The notes beneath the pieces are model-generated. The model ran no database searches and had not been told where the DNA came from. It saw only the letters and a program-made list of their open reading frames with translations. Positions 18,527 to 27,414 of a stretch of 64,000 nt of DNA are shown here, in pieces (position 1 is the first letter of the stretch; each line of letters starts with the position of its first letter). The translations under genes and the position numbers were made by a program. The DNA comes from Betaproteobacteria bacterium SCN1 (GTDB lineage Bacteria; Pseudomonadota; Gammaproteobacteria; Burkholderiales; Thiobacillaceae), in NCBI GenBank assembly GCA_008923315.1, contig WBSF01000005.1:1-64000 (forward strand), read 5' to 3'.

Positions 18527-20089
18527 ATGCACCAGAAAATCCTCATCCTCGATTTCGGCTCCCAGACCACCCAGCTCATCGCACGCCGTGTGCGCGAGGC
18601 CGGCGTCTATTGCGAACTGCATCCCAACGACGTGACTGAACAGTTCGTGCGCGATTTCGCGCCGGCCGGCATCATTCTCTCGGGCGGTCCGAACTCGGTA
18701 TATGAGGACGAGACGCCGCGCGCGCCGCAGGCTGTGTTCGAACTCGGCGTGCCGGTACTGGGCATCTGCTACGGCATGCAGACCATGGCGGCGCAACTCG
18801 GCGGGCAGGTGGAATCCGCTAGCAAGCGCGAATTCGGCTATGCCGAGATCCGGGCGCGCGGCCATACCGCCCTGCTGCGCGACATCCAGGACCGCGCCAA
18901 CGACGAGGGCCACGGTCTGCTCGACGTATGGATGAGCCACGGTGATAAAGTTACCGCGCTGCCCGACGGCTTCAAGGTCATGGCGTCGAACGCGGCCACG
19001 CCGATCGCCGGCATGGCCGACGAGGCGCGCAAATACTACGGCGTGCAGTTTCATCCCGAGGTGACCCATACCGTGCAGGGCAAGGCGCTGCTCGCGCGCT
19101 TCGTGCACGACATCTGCGGCTGCGGCAACGACTGGAACATGCCCGACTACGTCGACGAAGCCATCGGCAAGGTGCGTTCCGAAGTCGGCAGCGATGACGT
19201 CATCCTGGGCTTGTCGGGCGGTGTCGATTCCTCGGTCGTTGCGGCGCTCCTGCACCGTGCGATCGGCGACCAGCTCACCTGCGTCTTCGTCGACAACGGC
19301 CTGCTGCGCCTGAACGAAGGCGAACAGGTGATGGCGACCTTCGCGAAGAATCTCGGCGTCAAGGTCATCCACGTCGATGCCTCGGAACGCTTCATGCGCG
19401 AGCTCGCCGGCGTCACCGACCCCGAGCAGAAACGCAAGATCATCGGCCGCGAATTCGTCCACGTCTTCCAGGAAGAAGCCGCCAAGCTGCCCAAAGCCAA
19501 ATGGCTGGCACAGGGCACCATCTACCCCGACGTGATCGAGTCGGCCAGCGCCAAGACCAAGAAGGCGCACACCATCAAGAGCCATCACAACGTCGGCGGT
19601 CTGCCTGACACGCTGCACCTCCAATTGCTGGAGCCGCTGCGCGAACTCTTCAAGGACGAAGTGCGCGAGCTGGGCATCGCGCTCGGTTTGCCGCACGACA
19701 TGGTCTACCGCCATCCTTTCCCGGGCCCGGGCCTGGGCGTGCGCATCCTCGGCGAAGTGAAGCGCGAATACGCCGATCTGCTGCGCCAGGCCGACGCCAT
19801 CTTCATCGACGAACTGCGCACCGCCGGCTGGTACGAGAAGACCTCCCAGGCCTTTGCCGTGTTCCTGCCGGTCAAGAGCGTCGGCGTCATGGGCGACGGC
19901 CGCACCTACGATTACGTCGTTGCCCTGCGTGCCGTCGTCACCAGCGACTTCATGACCGCGCACTGGGCCGAACTGCCCTACACCCTGCTCGGCAAAGTCT
20001 CCAACCGGATCATCAATGAAGTGCGCGGCCTCAACCGCGTCGTCTATGACGTTTCGGGCAAACCGCCGGCCACCATCGAATGGGAGTGA
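18527..20089 (+). CDS. guaA: GMP synthase (glutamine-hydrolysing)
   Basis: GuaA converts XMP to GMP using ATP and glutamine. The 520-residue protein has an N-terminal class I glutamine amidotransferase domain with the nucleophile in GICYGMQ and the His/Glu pair in QFHPEVTHT. The PP-loop ATP pyrophosphatase domain follows ([12 protein letters not shown]), then the C-terminal dimerisation domain ending [18 protein letters not shown]. All catalytic motifs are intact. The 184-base stretch after it holds no gene, only the NsrR-type promoter near its end. Confidence 0.98.
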   Translation: MHQKILILDFGSQTTQLIARRVREAGVYCELHPNDVTEQFVRDFAPAGIILSGGPNSVYEDETPRAPQAVFELGVPVLGICYGMQTMAAQLGGQVESASKREFGYAEIRARGHTALLRDIQDRANDEGHGLLDVWMSHGDKVTALPDGFKVMASNAATPIAGMADEARKYYGVQFHPEVTHTVQGKALLARFVHDICGCGNDWNMPDYVDEAIGKVRSEVGSDDVILGLSGGVDSSVVAALLHRAIGDQLTCVFVDNGLLRLNEGEQVMATFAKNLGVKVIHVDASERFMRELAGVTDPEQKRKIIGREFVHVFQEEAAKLPKAKWLAQGTIYPDVIESASAKTKKAHTIKSHHNVGGLPDTLHLQLLEPLRELFKDEVRELGIALGLPHDMVYRHPFPGPGLGVRILGEVKREYADLLRQADAIFIDELRTAGWYEKTSQAFAVFLPVKSVGVMGDGRTYDYVVALRAVVTSDFMTAHWAELPYTLLGKVSNRIINEVRGLNRVVYDVSGKPPATIEWE

Positions 20090-20234
20090 GGTGGCGGATG
20101 CCGGTTCGGTTGTGCCGGTGAGCTAGAGACAACCGGGTTCATGCATGAACGCATGGGCCCGCGATGCCATCCCTGCTAGTTTTCCCCGTTTGCTGTTGTT
20201 GAATGTGAGGACGGCACTGCAATGGCCGCTTGCA

Positions 20235-20257
20235 AAGATTCATATTTTATATATCTT
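20235..20257 (+). promoter_or_regulatory. NsrR operator upstream of truncated globin gene
   Basis: AAGATTCATATTTTATATATCTT is a 23-base imperfect palindrome with outer arms AAGAT/ATCTT and inner AT-rich arms. It matches the known NsrR consensus form (AAGATGYATTT-N-AAATRCATCTT) in length and key bases. A TTGCAA that could serve as -35 starts at 20230, so binding would cover the promoter. The cognate regulator gene nsrR is the third gene of the operon that follows. Confidence 0.8.
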
Positions 20258-20273
20258 ATATGGGGTGTGAGTC

Positions 20274-20693
20274 TTGAGCGCGTATGACATGACGATTTTG
20301 AATGTATGTACTGAAGCGGAAATCGCCCGGCTGGTCGATGACTTTTACGCACGCGTACGACGAGATGATCGCCTGGGGCCGATATTCGATGCGCATGTGG
20401 CCGACTGGAATACGCATCTCGGGAAAATGGTGGATTTCTGGACGGCGCTGCTGTTACGGACCGGGCATTACAGCGGTTCGCCAATGTCGCGGCATGCTGC
20501 GTTGCCGGGCTTGAGTGCGGACCTGTTTCATCATTGGCTGCAACTCTTTCGGGAAACGGCCCGGGCGCAGCCCAATCGGGCGATGGCAGATCAGGCCTGC
20601 CTCATGGCAGAGCGCATCGCGCAGAACCTGTGGATGGGGTACCAGAGCAGCCGCAGTTCGGGCGCAGCGTACGCGGAGGAGCATCATGGCTGA
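20274..20693 (+). CDS. group III truncated haemoglobin
   Basis: This 139-residue globin of the trHb3 class binds haem and usually acts in nitric oxide or oxygen chemistry. It has the class features DDFYARVRRDDRLGPIF at the N-terminus, a central VDFWTALLLRTGHYSGSP and the proximal-His helix with MSRHAAL. The start is TTG at 20274, preceded by GGGGTG at a good distance; an ATG at 20289 is the alternative. It overlaps nnrS by 8 bases and sits behind an NsrR operator, which supports an NO-detoxifying role. Confidence 0.85.
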   Translation: MSAYDMTILNVCTEAEIARLVDDFYARVRRDDRLGPIFDAHVADWNTHLGKMVDFWTALLLRTGHYSGSPMSRHAALPGLSADLFHHWLQLFRETARAQPNRAMADQACLMAERIAQNLWMGYQSSRSSGAAYAEEHHG

Positions 20694-21915
20694 ACGCCTG
20701 TCTGCGGGAGCCGTACATCCGTCGCGCGGGCAGCGTCCGCAATGGTCGGCTTTTCTGGAGCTCGGCTTCAGGCCGCTCTATCTGGCAGGTGGTTTCTGGG
20801 CTGCGATATCGATTGCTGTCTGGGTTTTCGCGCCGAGCGGGCTGACGGGGACATTGCCAGGCGTGTATTGGCATGCGCACGAGATGCTGTGGGGGTTCAT
20901 CGCGACCGTTGCGGTGGGCTTCCTGTTCACGGCGGGAGCAAACTGGACCGGCGTCAATCCGGTACGCGGGATGGCGTTGGCGGGCCTGGTGCTGCTGTGG
21001 GGTGCTGCTCGAATCGGATTTCTGTGGCCGGGGCCATTCGCCTTTCTTCTGGCCGCGGCATGCGAGCTGGCATTCTTCATGTTCGCCGCCGTGGCCTTGG
21101 CGCGTGTGATCTACGGTACGCGCAACCGGAACAACTACGGTATCCCCGTGCTGATTCTGGGGCTGGCCATGGCGGATGGCTTGTATCTGCAAGCAGCCCG
21201 GGCGGGCGATTTTTCCCTGTTGGTCCCCCGTTTCGAGGCGGGTCTGCTGTGCATGGCCGTGATCGCGATGCTGGTGGCGCGCCGTGTCATTCCGTTTTTC
21301 GCAATGCGCGGGGTGGCAGGGCTGGCGATTCCCATGCATGCGGTCAGCGGCCGTTGGCAGCTCGCAGCGGGCGTGCTGGCCATCGTCTGTCTGCTGCTGG
21401 GCTGGATGCCGGCGCTGGCATGGGCACTGGCTGTCGCGGGCGCCATCGCCTTGTGGCAGGTGTGGGACTGGAAGCCCCTCTCGGTGCGGCATGTGCCGCT
21501 GTTGTGGATTCTGTATGCGGGTTATGCGGGGCTGGGCATCGGCTTGCTGCTGGCCGCGGCGCATGCGGCGGGATGGGGCATGCGTGCGGCCTGGCCCGTG
21601 CACGCGATCGGAGTGGCGGGGTTTGCCGTCCTGATCATCGGCATGGTTACACGTACGGCCCTGGGCCACTTGGGGCGCCCGATGCGAACCGACCGCAGCA
21701 TGGTGATCGCCTACGGGCTGGTGATCGCAGCGGCGCTGTTGCGGCTTGCCGCCCTGTTTCCCTCGGGCTGGTCTTCTTTTGCACTGCAGGCTTCGGCCGG
21801 TGCATGGATAATCGCCTTTACGCTCTATGTGGGACGGTTTTTCCCGTGGCTGATCAGGCCGCGGGCCGATTCGCCCGGCGTGACCCCGGCCGGCCGGCCG
21901 GCTGGGCGTTCATGA
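20686..21915 (+). CDS. nnrS: NnrS family haem/copper membrane protein
   Basis: This 409-residue membrane protein has about twelve helices and belongs to the NnrS family, which protects cells against nitrosative stress by an incompletely known mechanism. Typical segments are LELGFRPLYLAGGFWAA at the N-terminus, the His-containing WHAHEMLWGF and RVIPFFAMRG. The ATG at 20686 has a strong GGAGGA ribosome-binding site and overlaps the globin gene. It is followed 13 bases later by nsrR, so the three genes form one NO-responsive operon. Confidence 0.93.
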   Translation: MAERLSAGAVHPSRGQRPQWSAFLELGFRPLYLAGGFWAAISIAVWVFAPSGLTGTLPGVYWHAHEMLWGFIATVAVGFLFTAGANWTGVNPVRGMALAGLVLLWGAARIGFLWPGPFAFLLAAACELAFFMFAAVALARVIYGTRNRNNYGIPVLILGLAMADGLYLQAARAGDFSLLVPRFEAGLLCMAVIAMLVARRVIPFFAMRGVAGLAIPMHAVSGRWQLAAGVLAIVCLLLGWMPALAWALAVAGAIALWQVWDWKPLSVRHVPLLWILYAGYAGLGIGLLLAAAHAAGWGMRAAWPVHAIGVAGFAVLIIGMVTRTALGHLGRPMRTDRSMVIAYGLVIAAALLRLAALFPSGWSSFALQASAGAWIIAFTLYVGRFFPWLIRPRADSPGVTPAGRPAGRS

Positions 21916-21928
21916 AGGAAACTATCCG

Positions 21929-22375
21929 ATGCGTTTGACCCTGACGGCCGACTATGCCCTGCGATTGCTGATGTATGTCGCGCAACACCCCGATCGCCTG
22001 TGCACGATTGCAGAGATTGCACAGGTCTACGGCATTTCCGAGGCGCATCTGATGAAGGTGACCCATCAGCTGGGCCAGCAAGGCTGGATCGAAACCGTGC
22101 GCGGCAAGGGGGGCGGCATGCGGCTGGCCCGCATGCCGCGCGACATTCGCCTGGGCGCGGTGGTGCGCGACATGGAACCGGATTTCGCCCTGGTCGAATG
22201 CTTCGGACCGAACAGCCCGTGCACGCTGACCGGCGACTGCCGGCTGTCCGGCGTGCTGGGCGGTGCGTTGGAGGCCTTCATCGCGCATCTGGAACGGTTC
22301 ACCCTGGCGGATATCCTGCCTGGCGATGATCCGGTCCGGCGACCCGTGCGCATCCGGAAACGCCAGACCGCATAA
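21929..22375 (+). CDS. nsrR: Rrf2 family NO-responsive repressor NsrR
   Basis: This 148-residue Rrf2-type regulator has a winged helix-turn-helix (about residues 24-62, with ISEAHLMKVTHQLGQ). Three cluster-binding cysteines lie at 91, 98 and 104 (CFGPNSPCTLTGDC). In NsrR these hold an iron-sulphur cluster that NO destroys, releasing the operator. The gene is last in the globin-nnrS-nsrR operon, so it probably represses its own expression through the operator at 20235-20257. Confidence 0.9.
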   Translation: MRLTLTADYALRLLMYVAQHPDRLCTIAEIAQVYGISEAHLMKVTHQLGQQGWIETVRGKGGGMRLARMPRDIRLGAVVRDMEPDFALVECFGPNSPCTLTGDCRLSGVLGGALEAFIAHLERFTLADILPGDDPVRRPVRIRKRQTA

Positions 22376-22547
22376 ACGGCTTGCGACCGCGGCCCGTGCG
22401 GGATACGGGCAGACAAACAGGCGTTTCAGCCGGTATGCTTGCCGGTTTCCGGATTCGCATTCGTGAATGAGGCTGAGTCCGCCCCGTTTTTCCGGGCGGC
22501 CGGTACGTTCAGGGTGCGCGGCAGCCGCACGTCATCGCCCGTTTTCC

Positions 22548-24209
22548 ATGCTCCGTCTGACCGAACTCAAACTGCCGATCGATCATCCGCCGGAAGCCTT
22601 GCGCGCGGCCATCCTCGCGCGCCTGAAGCTGGCGGATGCGGCGCTACGCGAGATACGCATCCACAAGCGGGCCTACGACGCGCGCAAGAAGCATGCGCTG
22701 CTGCTGGTTTACACAGTCGATGTGGCCGTTGCCGACGAAGCCGCGTTGCTGAAGCAATGTCGCAAGGATCCGCATCTGTCGCCGACGCCGGACATGGACT
22801 ATCGCTTCGTCGGTCATGCGCCGGCAGACCTGGACGAGCGGCCGATCGTCGTCGGCTTCGGGCCGTGCGGCATTTTCGCGGCGCTGGTGCTGGCGCAAAT
22901 GGGCTTCAAGCCCATCGTGCTCGAACGCGGCAAGGCGGTGCGCGAGCGCACGCAGGACACCTGGGGGCTGTGGCGCAAACACGTGCTCGACCCCGAATCC
23001 AACGTGCAGTTCGGCGAGGGCGGGGCAGGGACCTTCTCCGACGGCAAGCTGCACAGCCAGATCAAGGATGCGCGTCACCTCGGCCGCAAGGTGCTGACCG
23101 AATTCGTGAAGGCCGGCGCACCCGCCGAAATTCTGTACGTATCCAAGCCGCATATCGGCACGTTTCGCCTGGTCGGCATGGTCGAGACCATGCGCCATGA
23201 GATCGAGTCGCTGGGGGGCGAGATCCGGTTCCGGCAGCGCGTGACCGACCTGCTGATCGAAACGGATTCGGCAGGCGGCAAACGCATCGCGGGCGTGCAG
23301 CTCGCCGACGGCGAAACCCTGGCGAGCCGGCACGTCGTGCTCGCGCTCGGCCACAGCGCCAGGGATACCGTGGAAATGTTGCACACGCGGGGTGTTTACC
23401 TCGAGGCCAAACCGTTTTCCATCGGGTTCCGCATCGAGCATCCGCAGTCGCTCATCGACCGCGCGCGGCTGGGGCCGAATGCGGGTAATCCGCTGCTGGG
23501 CGCGGCCGATTACAAGCTGGTGCATCACGCGAGCAATGGGCGTTCGGTCTACAGTTTCTGCATGTGTCCCGGTGGCACGGTCGTCGCGGCCACGTCCGAG
23601 CCCGGACGCGTCGCCACCAACGGCATGAGCCAGTATTCGCGCAACGAGCGCAACGCCAACGCCGGCATCGTCGTCGGCATCACGCCGGCCGACTATCCCG
23701 ACGGCGTGCTCGGTGGCATTGCGTTGCAACGGCAGCTCGAATCACGCGCTTTCGAGCTCGGCGGCGGCAATTACGACGCCCCGGCGCAGCGGGTCGGCGA
23801 TTTCCTGGCGGGTACGCCCTCCACGCAACTCGGCAGTGTCGAGCCCTCGTACCAGCCTGGCGTGCGACTCACGGATCTGGCGGACGCACTGCCGGACTAC
23901 GCCATCGCGGCGATCCGCGAAGCGCTGCCCGCCTTCGACAAACAGATCAAGGGATTTGCCATGGACGACGCCGTGCTCACCGGCGTCGAGACGCGCACCT
24001 CGTCGCCCGTGCGCATCACGCGCGGCGACGACTTCCAGAGTCTGAACGTGAAAGGCCTGTACCCGGCGGGGGAGGGCGCTGGCTACGCCGGCGGCATCCT
24101 CTCGGCCGGCGTCGACGGCATCAAGGTCGCGGAGGCGGTGGCGCGGGATGTGCTGGGTCTGCCAGCGGCAGACGCAGGCGCGCGCGCAAACCCGGATTGC
24201 GGTTACTGA
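22548..24209 (+). CDS. FAD-dependent oxidoreductase (COG2509-type dehydrogenase)
   Basis: This 553-residue flavoprotein has an N-terminal alpha/beta extension (residues 1-95, IRIHKRAYDARKKHALLLVYTVD) that in this family precedes the FAD domain. The dinucleotide-binding motif is VVGFGPCGIFAALVLAQMG. Downstream family signatures are FGEGGAGTFSDGKL and YPAGEGAGYAGGILSAGVDG. The ATG at 22548 matches the conserved start MLRLTELKLPIDH. Members are annotated as FAD-dependent dehydrogenases with unknown substrate. Its end overlaps the histidine kinase gene on the other strand by 89 bases. Confidence 0.88.
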   Translation: MLRLTELKLPIDHPPEALRAAILARLKLADAALREIRIHKRAYDARKKHALLLVYTVDVAVADEAALLKQCRKDPHLSPTPDMDYRFVGHAPADLDERPIVVGFGPCGIFAALVLAQMGFKPIVLERGKAVRERTQDTWGLWRKHVLDPESNVQFGEGGAGTFSDGKLHSQIKDARHLGRKVLTEFVKAGAPAEILYVSKPHIGTFRLVGMVETMRHEIESLGGEIRFRQRVTDLLIETDSAGGKRIAGVQLADGETLASRHVVLALGHSARDTVEMLHTRGVYLEAKPFSIGFRIEHPQSLIDRARLGPNAGNPLLGAADYKLVHHASNGRSVYSFCMCPGGTVVAATSEPGRVATNGMSQYSRNERNANAGIVVGITPADYPDGVLGGIALQRQLESRAFELGGGNYDAPAQRVGDFLAGTPSTQLGSVEPSYQPGVRLTDLADALPDYAIAAIREALPAFDKQIKGFAMDDAVLTGVETRTSSPVRITRGDDFQSLNVKGLYPAGEGAGYAGGILSAGVDGIKVAEAVARDVLGLPAADAGARANPDCGY

Positions 24210-25446
24210 GCGTCAGGCTGCCGCCGGCATGGCGGGCGAAACGTTCGACGATGGCCAGCCCCAGCCCGGTCCCCTGCGCACCGGTACGCGCTGCGTTACC
24301 GCGCCAGAACGGGCGCTTGGCGGCTTCGAGTTCGGTTTCCGGCAGACCCGTGCCCTGGTCGGCGACGGTGAAATCGAGTGACGCGGCCGTGCGTTCGAGC
24401 TCGATCATCACCGGCGGCTGGCCGTAGCGGTGGGCGTTCTCCAGCAGATTCGACAGGCTGCGGCGCAGCCCGTCGGCGGCCACGGTCGCCGACCCCAGGC
24501 TGCCATGCACCGCAACCGGCAGGCCGCGCGACGTGAAGCTGGCAGCGCATTCGCCGCACAAGGCATCGAGATCGACCGGGCCGGCGGTTTGCGCGCCGTC
24601 GCGTGCGAATTCGGCAAACTGGCGCGACAGTGCGTCGATATCGTCCAGGTCGCAGATCATGGCGTTGCGTTCAGTGTCGTCGCTTACCTGCATCTCGACC
24701 GCGAGGCGCAGGCGGGCGAGCGGCGTACGCAGATCGTGAGAAAGCCCGGCGAGCAGCAGGGCGCGGTCTGCATCCTGTTTGCCGAGGCCGGCGCTCATGC
24801 GGTTGAACGCCTGCGCCAGCGAGGCGAGTTCGTCGGGGCCCTGTTCGTCGAGGCGTGCGGAAAAATCGCCGCGCCCGACGCGGCCGGCGACTTCGGCCGC
24901 TGCACGCAGCGGCCGGTTGATGCGCTTTACAACGGCCCAGCCGCCAGCGAAAGCGAGCAGCAGGGTGAGCGCCCCCCAGCCGATCCATTGCCAGGGCAGA
25001 CCGGTCGCATGGGGGCTGCGCGGCAGCACGAGCCAGTAGGCGTCGGGGCCGAGTGTGAAACTGACCCACAGCGCTTCGTCGTCCGTCGGGTCGGCGAGCA
25101 GGAGGGTGTCTTCGCCCAGGCTGGCCTGCAGTGCCTGCCAGATGTGGCGTTGCATGGCGGATTCCGGTGGTGGTAGCAGCGTTTCTTCGGGGGCCATCGG
25201 CACGACGCGAATGCCTTCCCGTTGCGACAGTTCCTGCAGCAGCGCCTGGCGGCGTTCGGGCTGCGCGGCGAGCAGGGCGGCCCGGGTCAGATTGACGACA
25301 GCGGTGACGCGTGTCGCAATCTGGCGCGCGCGCGGTTCCTGTTCGGCCAGGGTGAACAGGCTGAGCCAGGCGGCGAGGCTGAGGACCAGCAGGCCGCCGA
25401 TCAGCACGACCGTGCGCGCCAGCAGCGAGTGCGGAAGGTGGGGCAT
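24121..25446 (-). CDS. EnvZ-like sensor histidine kinase
   Basis: This 441-residue kinase has a transmembrane helix near residues 11-32 and a periplasmic sensor region of about 110 residues. A second helix (IGWGALTLLLAFAGGWAVV) and a HAMP domain (RPLRAAAEVAGRVGRGDFSAR) follow. The phosphoacceptor is in LSHDLRTPLARLR. The ATP-binding boxes are LSNLLENAHRYG, VADQGTGLP and GTGLGLAIV. The ATG at 25446 shares one base with the stop of the response regulator gene, so the pair is translationally coupled. The architecture matches EnvZ/OmpR systems; the stimulus is unknown. Confidence 0.92.
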   Translation of the reverse strand: MPHLPHSLLARTVVLIGGLLVLSLAAWLSLFTLAEQEPRARQIATRVTAVVNLTRAALLAAQPERRQALLQELSQREGIRVVPMAPEETLLPPPESAMQRHIWQALQASLGEDTLLLADPTDDEALWVSFTLGPDAYWLVLPRSPHATGLPWQWIGWGALTLLLAFAGGWAVVKRINRPLRAAAEVAGRVGRGDFSARLDEQGPDELASLAQAFNRMSAGLGKQDADRALLLAGLSHDLRTPLARLRLAVEMQVSDDTERNAMICDLDDIDALSRQFAEFARDGAQTAGPVDLDALCGECAASFTSRGLPVAVHGSLGSATVAADGLRRSLSNLLENAHRYGQPPVMIELERTAASLDFTVADQGTGLPETELEAAKRPFWRGNAARTGAQGTGLGLAIVERFARHAGGSLTLSNRNPGLRARLRLPLADPAHPAPPPPRP

Positions 25447-26156
25447 CAATCCGGCACGAAAACGTAGCCGTGACCGCGCACGGTCTGGATATGGCGCGGC
25501 TGGGCGGGATCGGCTTCGATGAGCTTGCGCAGGCGCGAGATCTGTACGTCGACACTGCGGTCGTAGGCGTCGTGGTCGCGGCCACGCGCCAGCGCCAGCA
25601 GGCGTTCGCGCGACAGCGGCTGGCGCGGGTGTTCGACCAGGGCCTTGAGTACCGCGAACTCGCCGCCGGTCAGCGCCTGTTTCTCGTCGTTACGGAACAG
25701 TTCGCGCGAGCCGAGCCGCAGTGTGCAGTTGCCGAAAGCGAGTGTACGGTCGTCGGGGTCGGGCGCACCCGGCGGCGGGCCGGCGCGCCGGCGCAGAACG
25801 GCCTTGATGCGGGCGACCAGTTCGCGCGGATTGAACGGTTTGGGCAGGTAGTCGTCGGCACCCATTTCGAGGCCGACGATGCGATCTATCTCATCGGCCC
25901 GTGCCGTCAGCATTACGATGGGCAGTTCGGGGTGCGAACTCTGCAGGCGACGGCAGACCGACAGCCCGTCCTCGCCCGGGAGCATCCAGTCCAGCACCAG
26001 CACATCGTAGCGGGCACGCGCGAGTGCAGTATCCAGCGCCCGGGCGTCGGCTACCGCGCGTACCGTCATGCCCTGCTCGGCGAGATAACGCTCCATCAGG
26101 TCGCGCAAGCGCAGATCGTCGTCGAGCAGCAGGATTTTGGGCGGGGCGGTCGTCAT
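25446..26156 (-). CDS. OmpR family response regulator
   Basis: This 236-residue regulator has a receiver domain with acidic pocket LLLDDDLRLRD and phosphoacceptor Asp in LVLDWMLPGEDG. The conserved Lys is in DDYLPKPFNPREL. The winged-helix DNA-binding domain (about residues 138-235) contains QPLSRERLLALARGRDHDAYDRSVDVQISRLRK split over its recognition helix. It is the first gene of a two-gene unit with the kinase. The promoter region carries direct repeats that could be its own binding site. Confidence 0.94.
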   Translation of the reverse strand: MTTAPPKILLLDDDLRLRDLMERYLAEQGMTVRAVADARALDTALARARYDVLVLDWMLPGEDGLSVCRRLQSSHPELPIVMLTARADEIDRIVGLEMGADDYLPKPFNPRELVARIKAVLRRRAGPPPGAPDPDDRTLAFGNCTLRLGSRELFRNDEKQALTGGEFAVLKALVEHPRQPLSRERLLALARGRDHDAYDRSVDVQISRLRKLIEADPAQPRHIQTVRGHGYVFVPD

Positions 26157-26188
26157 GGCGGCAGCATAAGCCGGGATCGCGGCGAACG

Positions 26189-26223
26189 TGTTTCTGAATG
26201 TTTCCGATGCCGTTCCGGAAACA
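26189..26223 (-). promoter_or_regulatory. candidate OmpR-type operator upstream of response regulator
   Basis: TGTTTCTGAA at 26189 and TGTTTCCGAT at 26199 are direct repeats spaced exactly 10 bases. An inverted copy, GGAAACA, lies at 26217-26223. The block is about 33 bases upstream of the response regulator start. Tandem 10-bp half-sites on one helix face are how OmpR-family dimers bind DNA. Binding by this regulator is an inference. Confidence 0.45.
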
Positions 26224-26405
26224 AATCCTTACACTATTCCGCATGCCGGACAAGCGCGGTTCGCCGGAGCTCCGCAGAATATGGGCAAGCATGCGCCGTC
26301 TGCGCATTCGCTGGTTTTCGGGGGCGAGCATGATTCGCTGCGAACGTTCCGGTTTTCCACGCGCATGGGTTGCAAGGCTTGAGCCACGACGATATCGATG
26401 ACTAC

Positions 26406-26795
26406 ATGAAACGCCTGATCTTGGTCTGCTGCCTGGGCTGCGTATTCGGCTATGGGCCGGCGGGGTACGCGCATGCCAGCGACACGCCCGACTGGGGGCA
26501 GATGCGCCGGGATATCGACGCGGGCGCTCACGGGCCCGACGATGCGGCCTTCGAGGCGCGCCGACGGCACATCCGCGAGCGCGCACGCGCGCATTTCGCG
26601 GCTGCCGACCGCGATGGCGACGGCAAGCTCAGCAGGGAAGAGGTTGCGCAACTGCGGCCCTTTCTCGCCCGGCATTTCGACCGTATCGATACCGACCACG
26701 ACGGCCTGCTCAGCGAACGGGAGCTGGCCGATGCGTGGCGCCATATGCCGCCGCGGCGGCATGCGCATCCCGTGTACGAATCGCCGCTGCGCTGA
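26406..26795 (+). CDS. EF-hand calcium-binding periplasmic protein
   Basis: This 129-residue protein has a signal peptide (MKRLILVCCLGCVFGYGPAGYAHA, cleavage near residue 24) and two EF-hand loops, DRDGDGKLSREE near 74-85 and DTDHDGLLSERE near 100-111. Both loops keep the Asp/Gly/Glu positions needed for calcium. It is transcribed away from the OmpR/EnvZ-like pair with a 249-base gap, so it may be a target of that system. It could buffer or sense calcium or related metal ions in the periplasm. No enzyme domain is present. Confidence 0.85.
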   Translation: MKRLILVCCLGCVFGYGPAGYAHASDTPDWGQMRRDIDAGAHGPDDAAFEARRRHIRERARAHFAAADRDGDGKLSREEVAQLRPFLARHFDRIDTDHDGLLSERELADAWRHMPPRRHAHPVYESPLR

Positions 26796-27019
26796 CCTCC
26801 GGCATCTTGGGCCGAGGTCCCGTTGGCGGCTCGTCCGCCCGGCACAAGATACGATTTCTCCACGGCCGGCGCGGATGCACGAGCCGTCATGACGCGCATG
26901 CGCGATGCCAGCGCCAGCGTTTCCCTTGCAAGCCCTGCATTCGAACTGAGCGGACTCGACCTCGGGACGCTGCCATTCCGGCGCCTCGTGCAGGCGTGCC
27001 CCGAGTTCGCACGATGGGC
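26796..27019. other. intergenic stretch without recognised gene
   Basis: The 224 bases between the EF-hand gene and the arsR promoter hold an open frame of 73 codons (26823-27044, plus). That frame has no ribosome-binding site, no recognised domain and runs into the arsR promoter. I see no convincing RNA gene or hairpin with a T tract. Confidence 0.4.
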
Positions 27020-27054
27020 TTGTGTTGTTTTTAAATTTCAATAAAATTCGAAAT
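27020..27054 (+). promoter_or_regulatory. arsR promoter and operator
   Basis: TTGTGT at 27020-27025 and TAAAAT at 27042-27047 are spaced 16 bases. The dyad ATTTC-N10-GAAAT at 27035-27054 covers the -10 element, where an ArsR dimer would block polymerase. The transcript would begin at about 27054, leaving almost no leader before ATG 27055 or six bases before ATG 27061. Confidence 0.6.
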
Positions 27055-27414
27055 ATGGAAATGAATGAAGCCGTCACCGCACTTGCCGCGCTGGCCCAGT
27101 CCTCGCGGCTGGCCATCTTCCGCATCCTTGTCCAGGCGGGCCCTGCCGGCCTGCCCGCGGGCCGGATTGCCGAACTGGCCGGCATTGCGCCGTCTTCGCT
27201 GTCTTTCCATCTCAAGGAGCTCAGCCACGCCGGCCTCGCCGGGTCGCGTCAGGCAGGCCGTTTCGTCATCTACACCGCGCGCTACGAAGCGATGAACGGC
27301 CTGCTCGATTTCCTGACCAGCAACTGCTGCGGAGGCAATCCCTGTACCCCCGTATCGAAATGCACCCCCAAGCCCACCCGCACAAAAAACGCCGCCCGAA
27401 AGGAACCCGCATGA
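27055..27414 (+). CDS. arsR: ArsR family arsenic-responsive repressor
   Basis: This 119-residue winged-helix repressor has the DNA-binding helix in LAGIAPSSLSFHLKELSHAG. The classic ArsR CxCxxC site at the DNA-binding helix is absent. Instead cysteines cluster near the C-terminus (Cys91, Cys92, Cys97 in NCCGGNPC), the arrangement used for As(III) by the Acidithiobacillus-type ArsR and, with two cysteines, by repressors selective for methylarsenite. It overlaps the ArsI-like gene by four bases (ATGA), which fits sensing of trivalent or organic arsenic. ATG 27061 is an alternative start. Confidence 0.9.
   Translation: MEMNEAVTALAALAQSSRLAIFRILVQAGPAGLPAGRIAELAGIAPSSLSFHLKELSHAGLAGSRQAGRFVIYTARYEAMNGLLDFLTSNCCGGNPCTPVSKCTPKPTRTKNAARKEPA

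Noticed and set aside
26823..27044. A 73-codon plus-strand frame before arsR
   Set aside because: It has no ribosome-binding site or domain, and it runs through the arsR promoter and operator.
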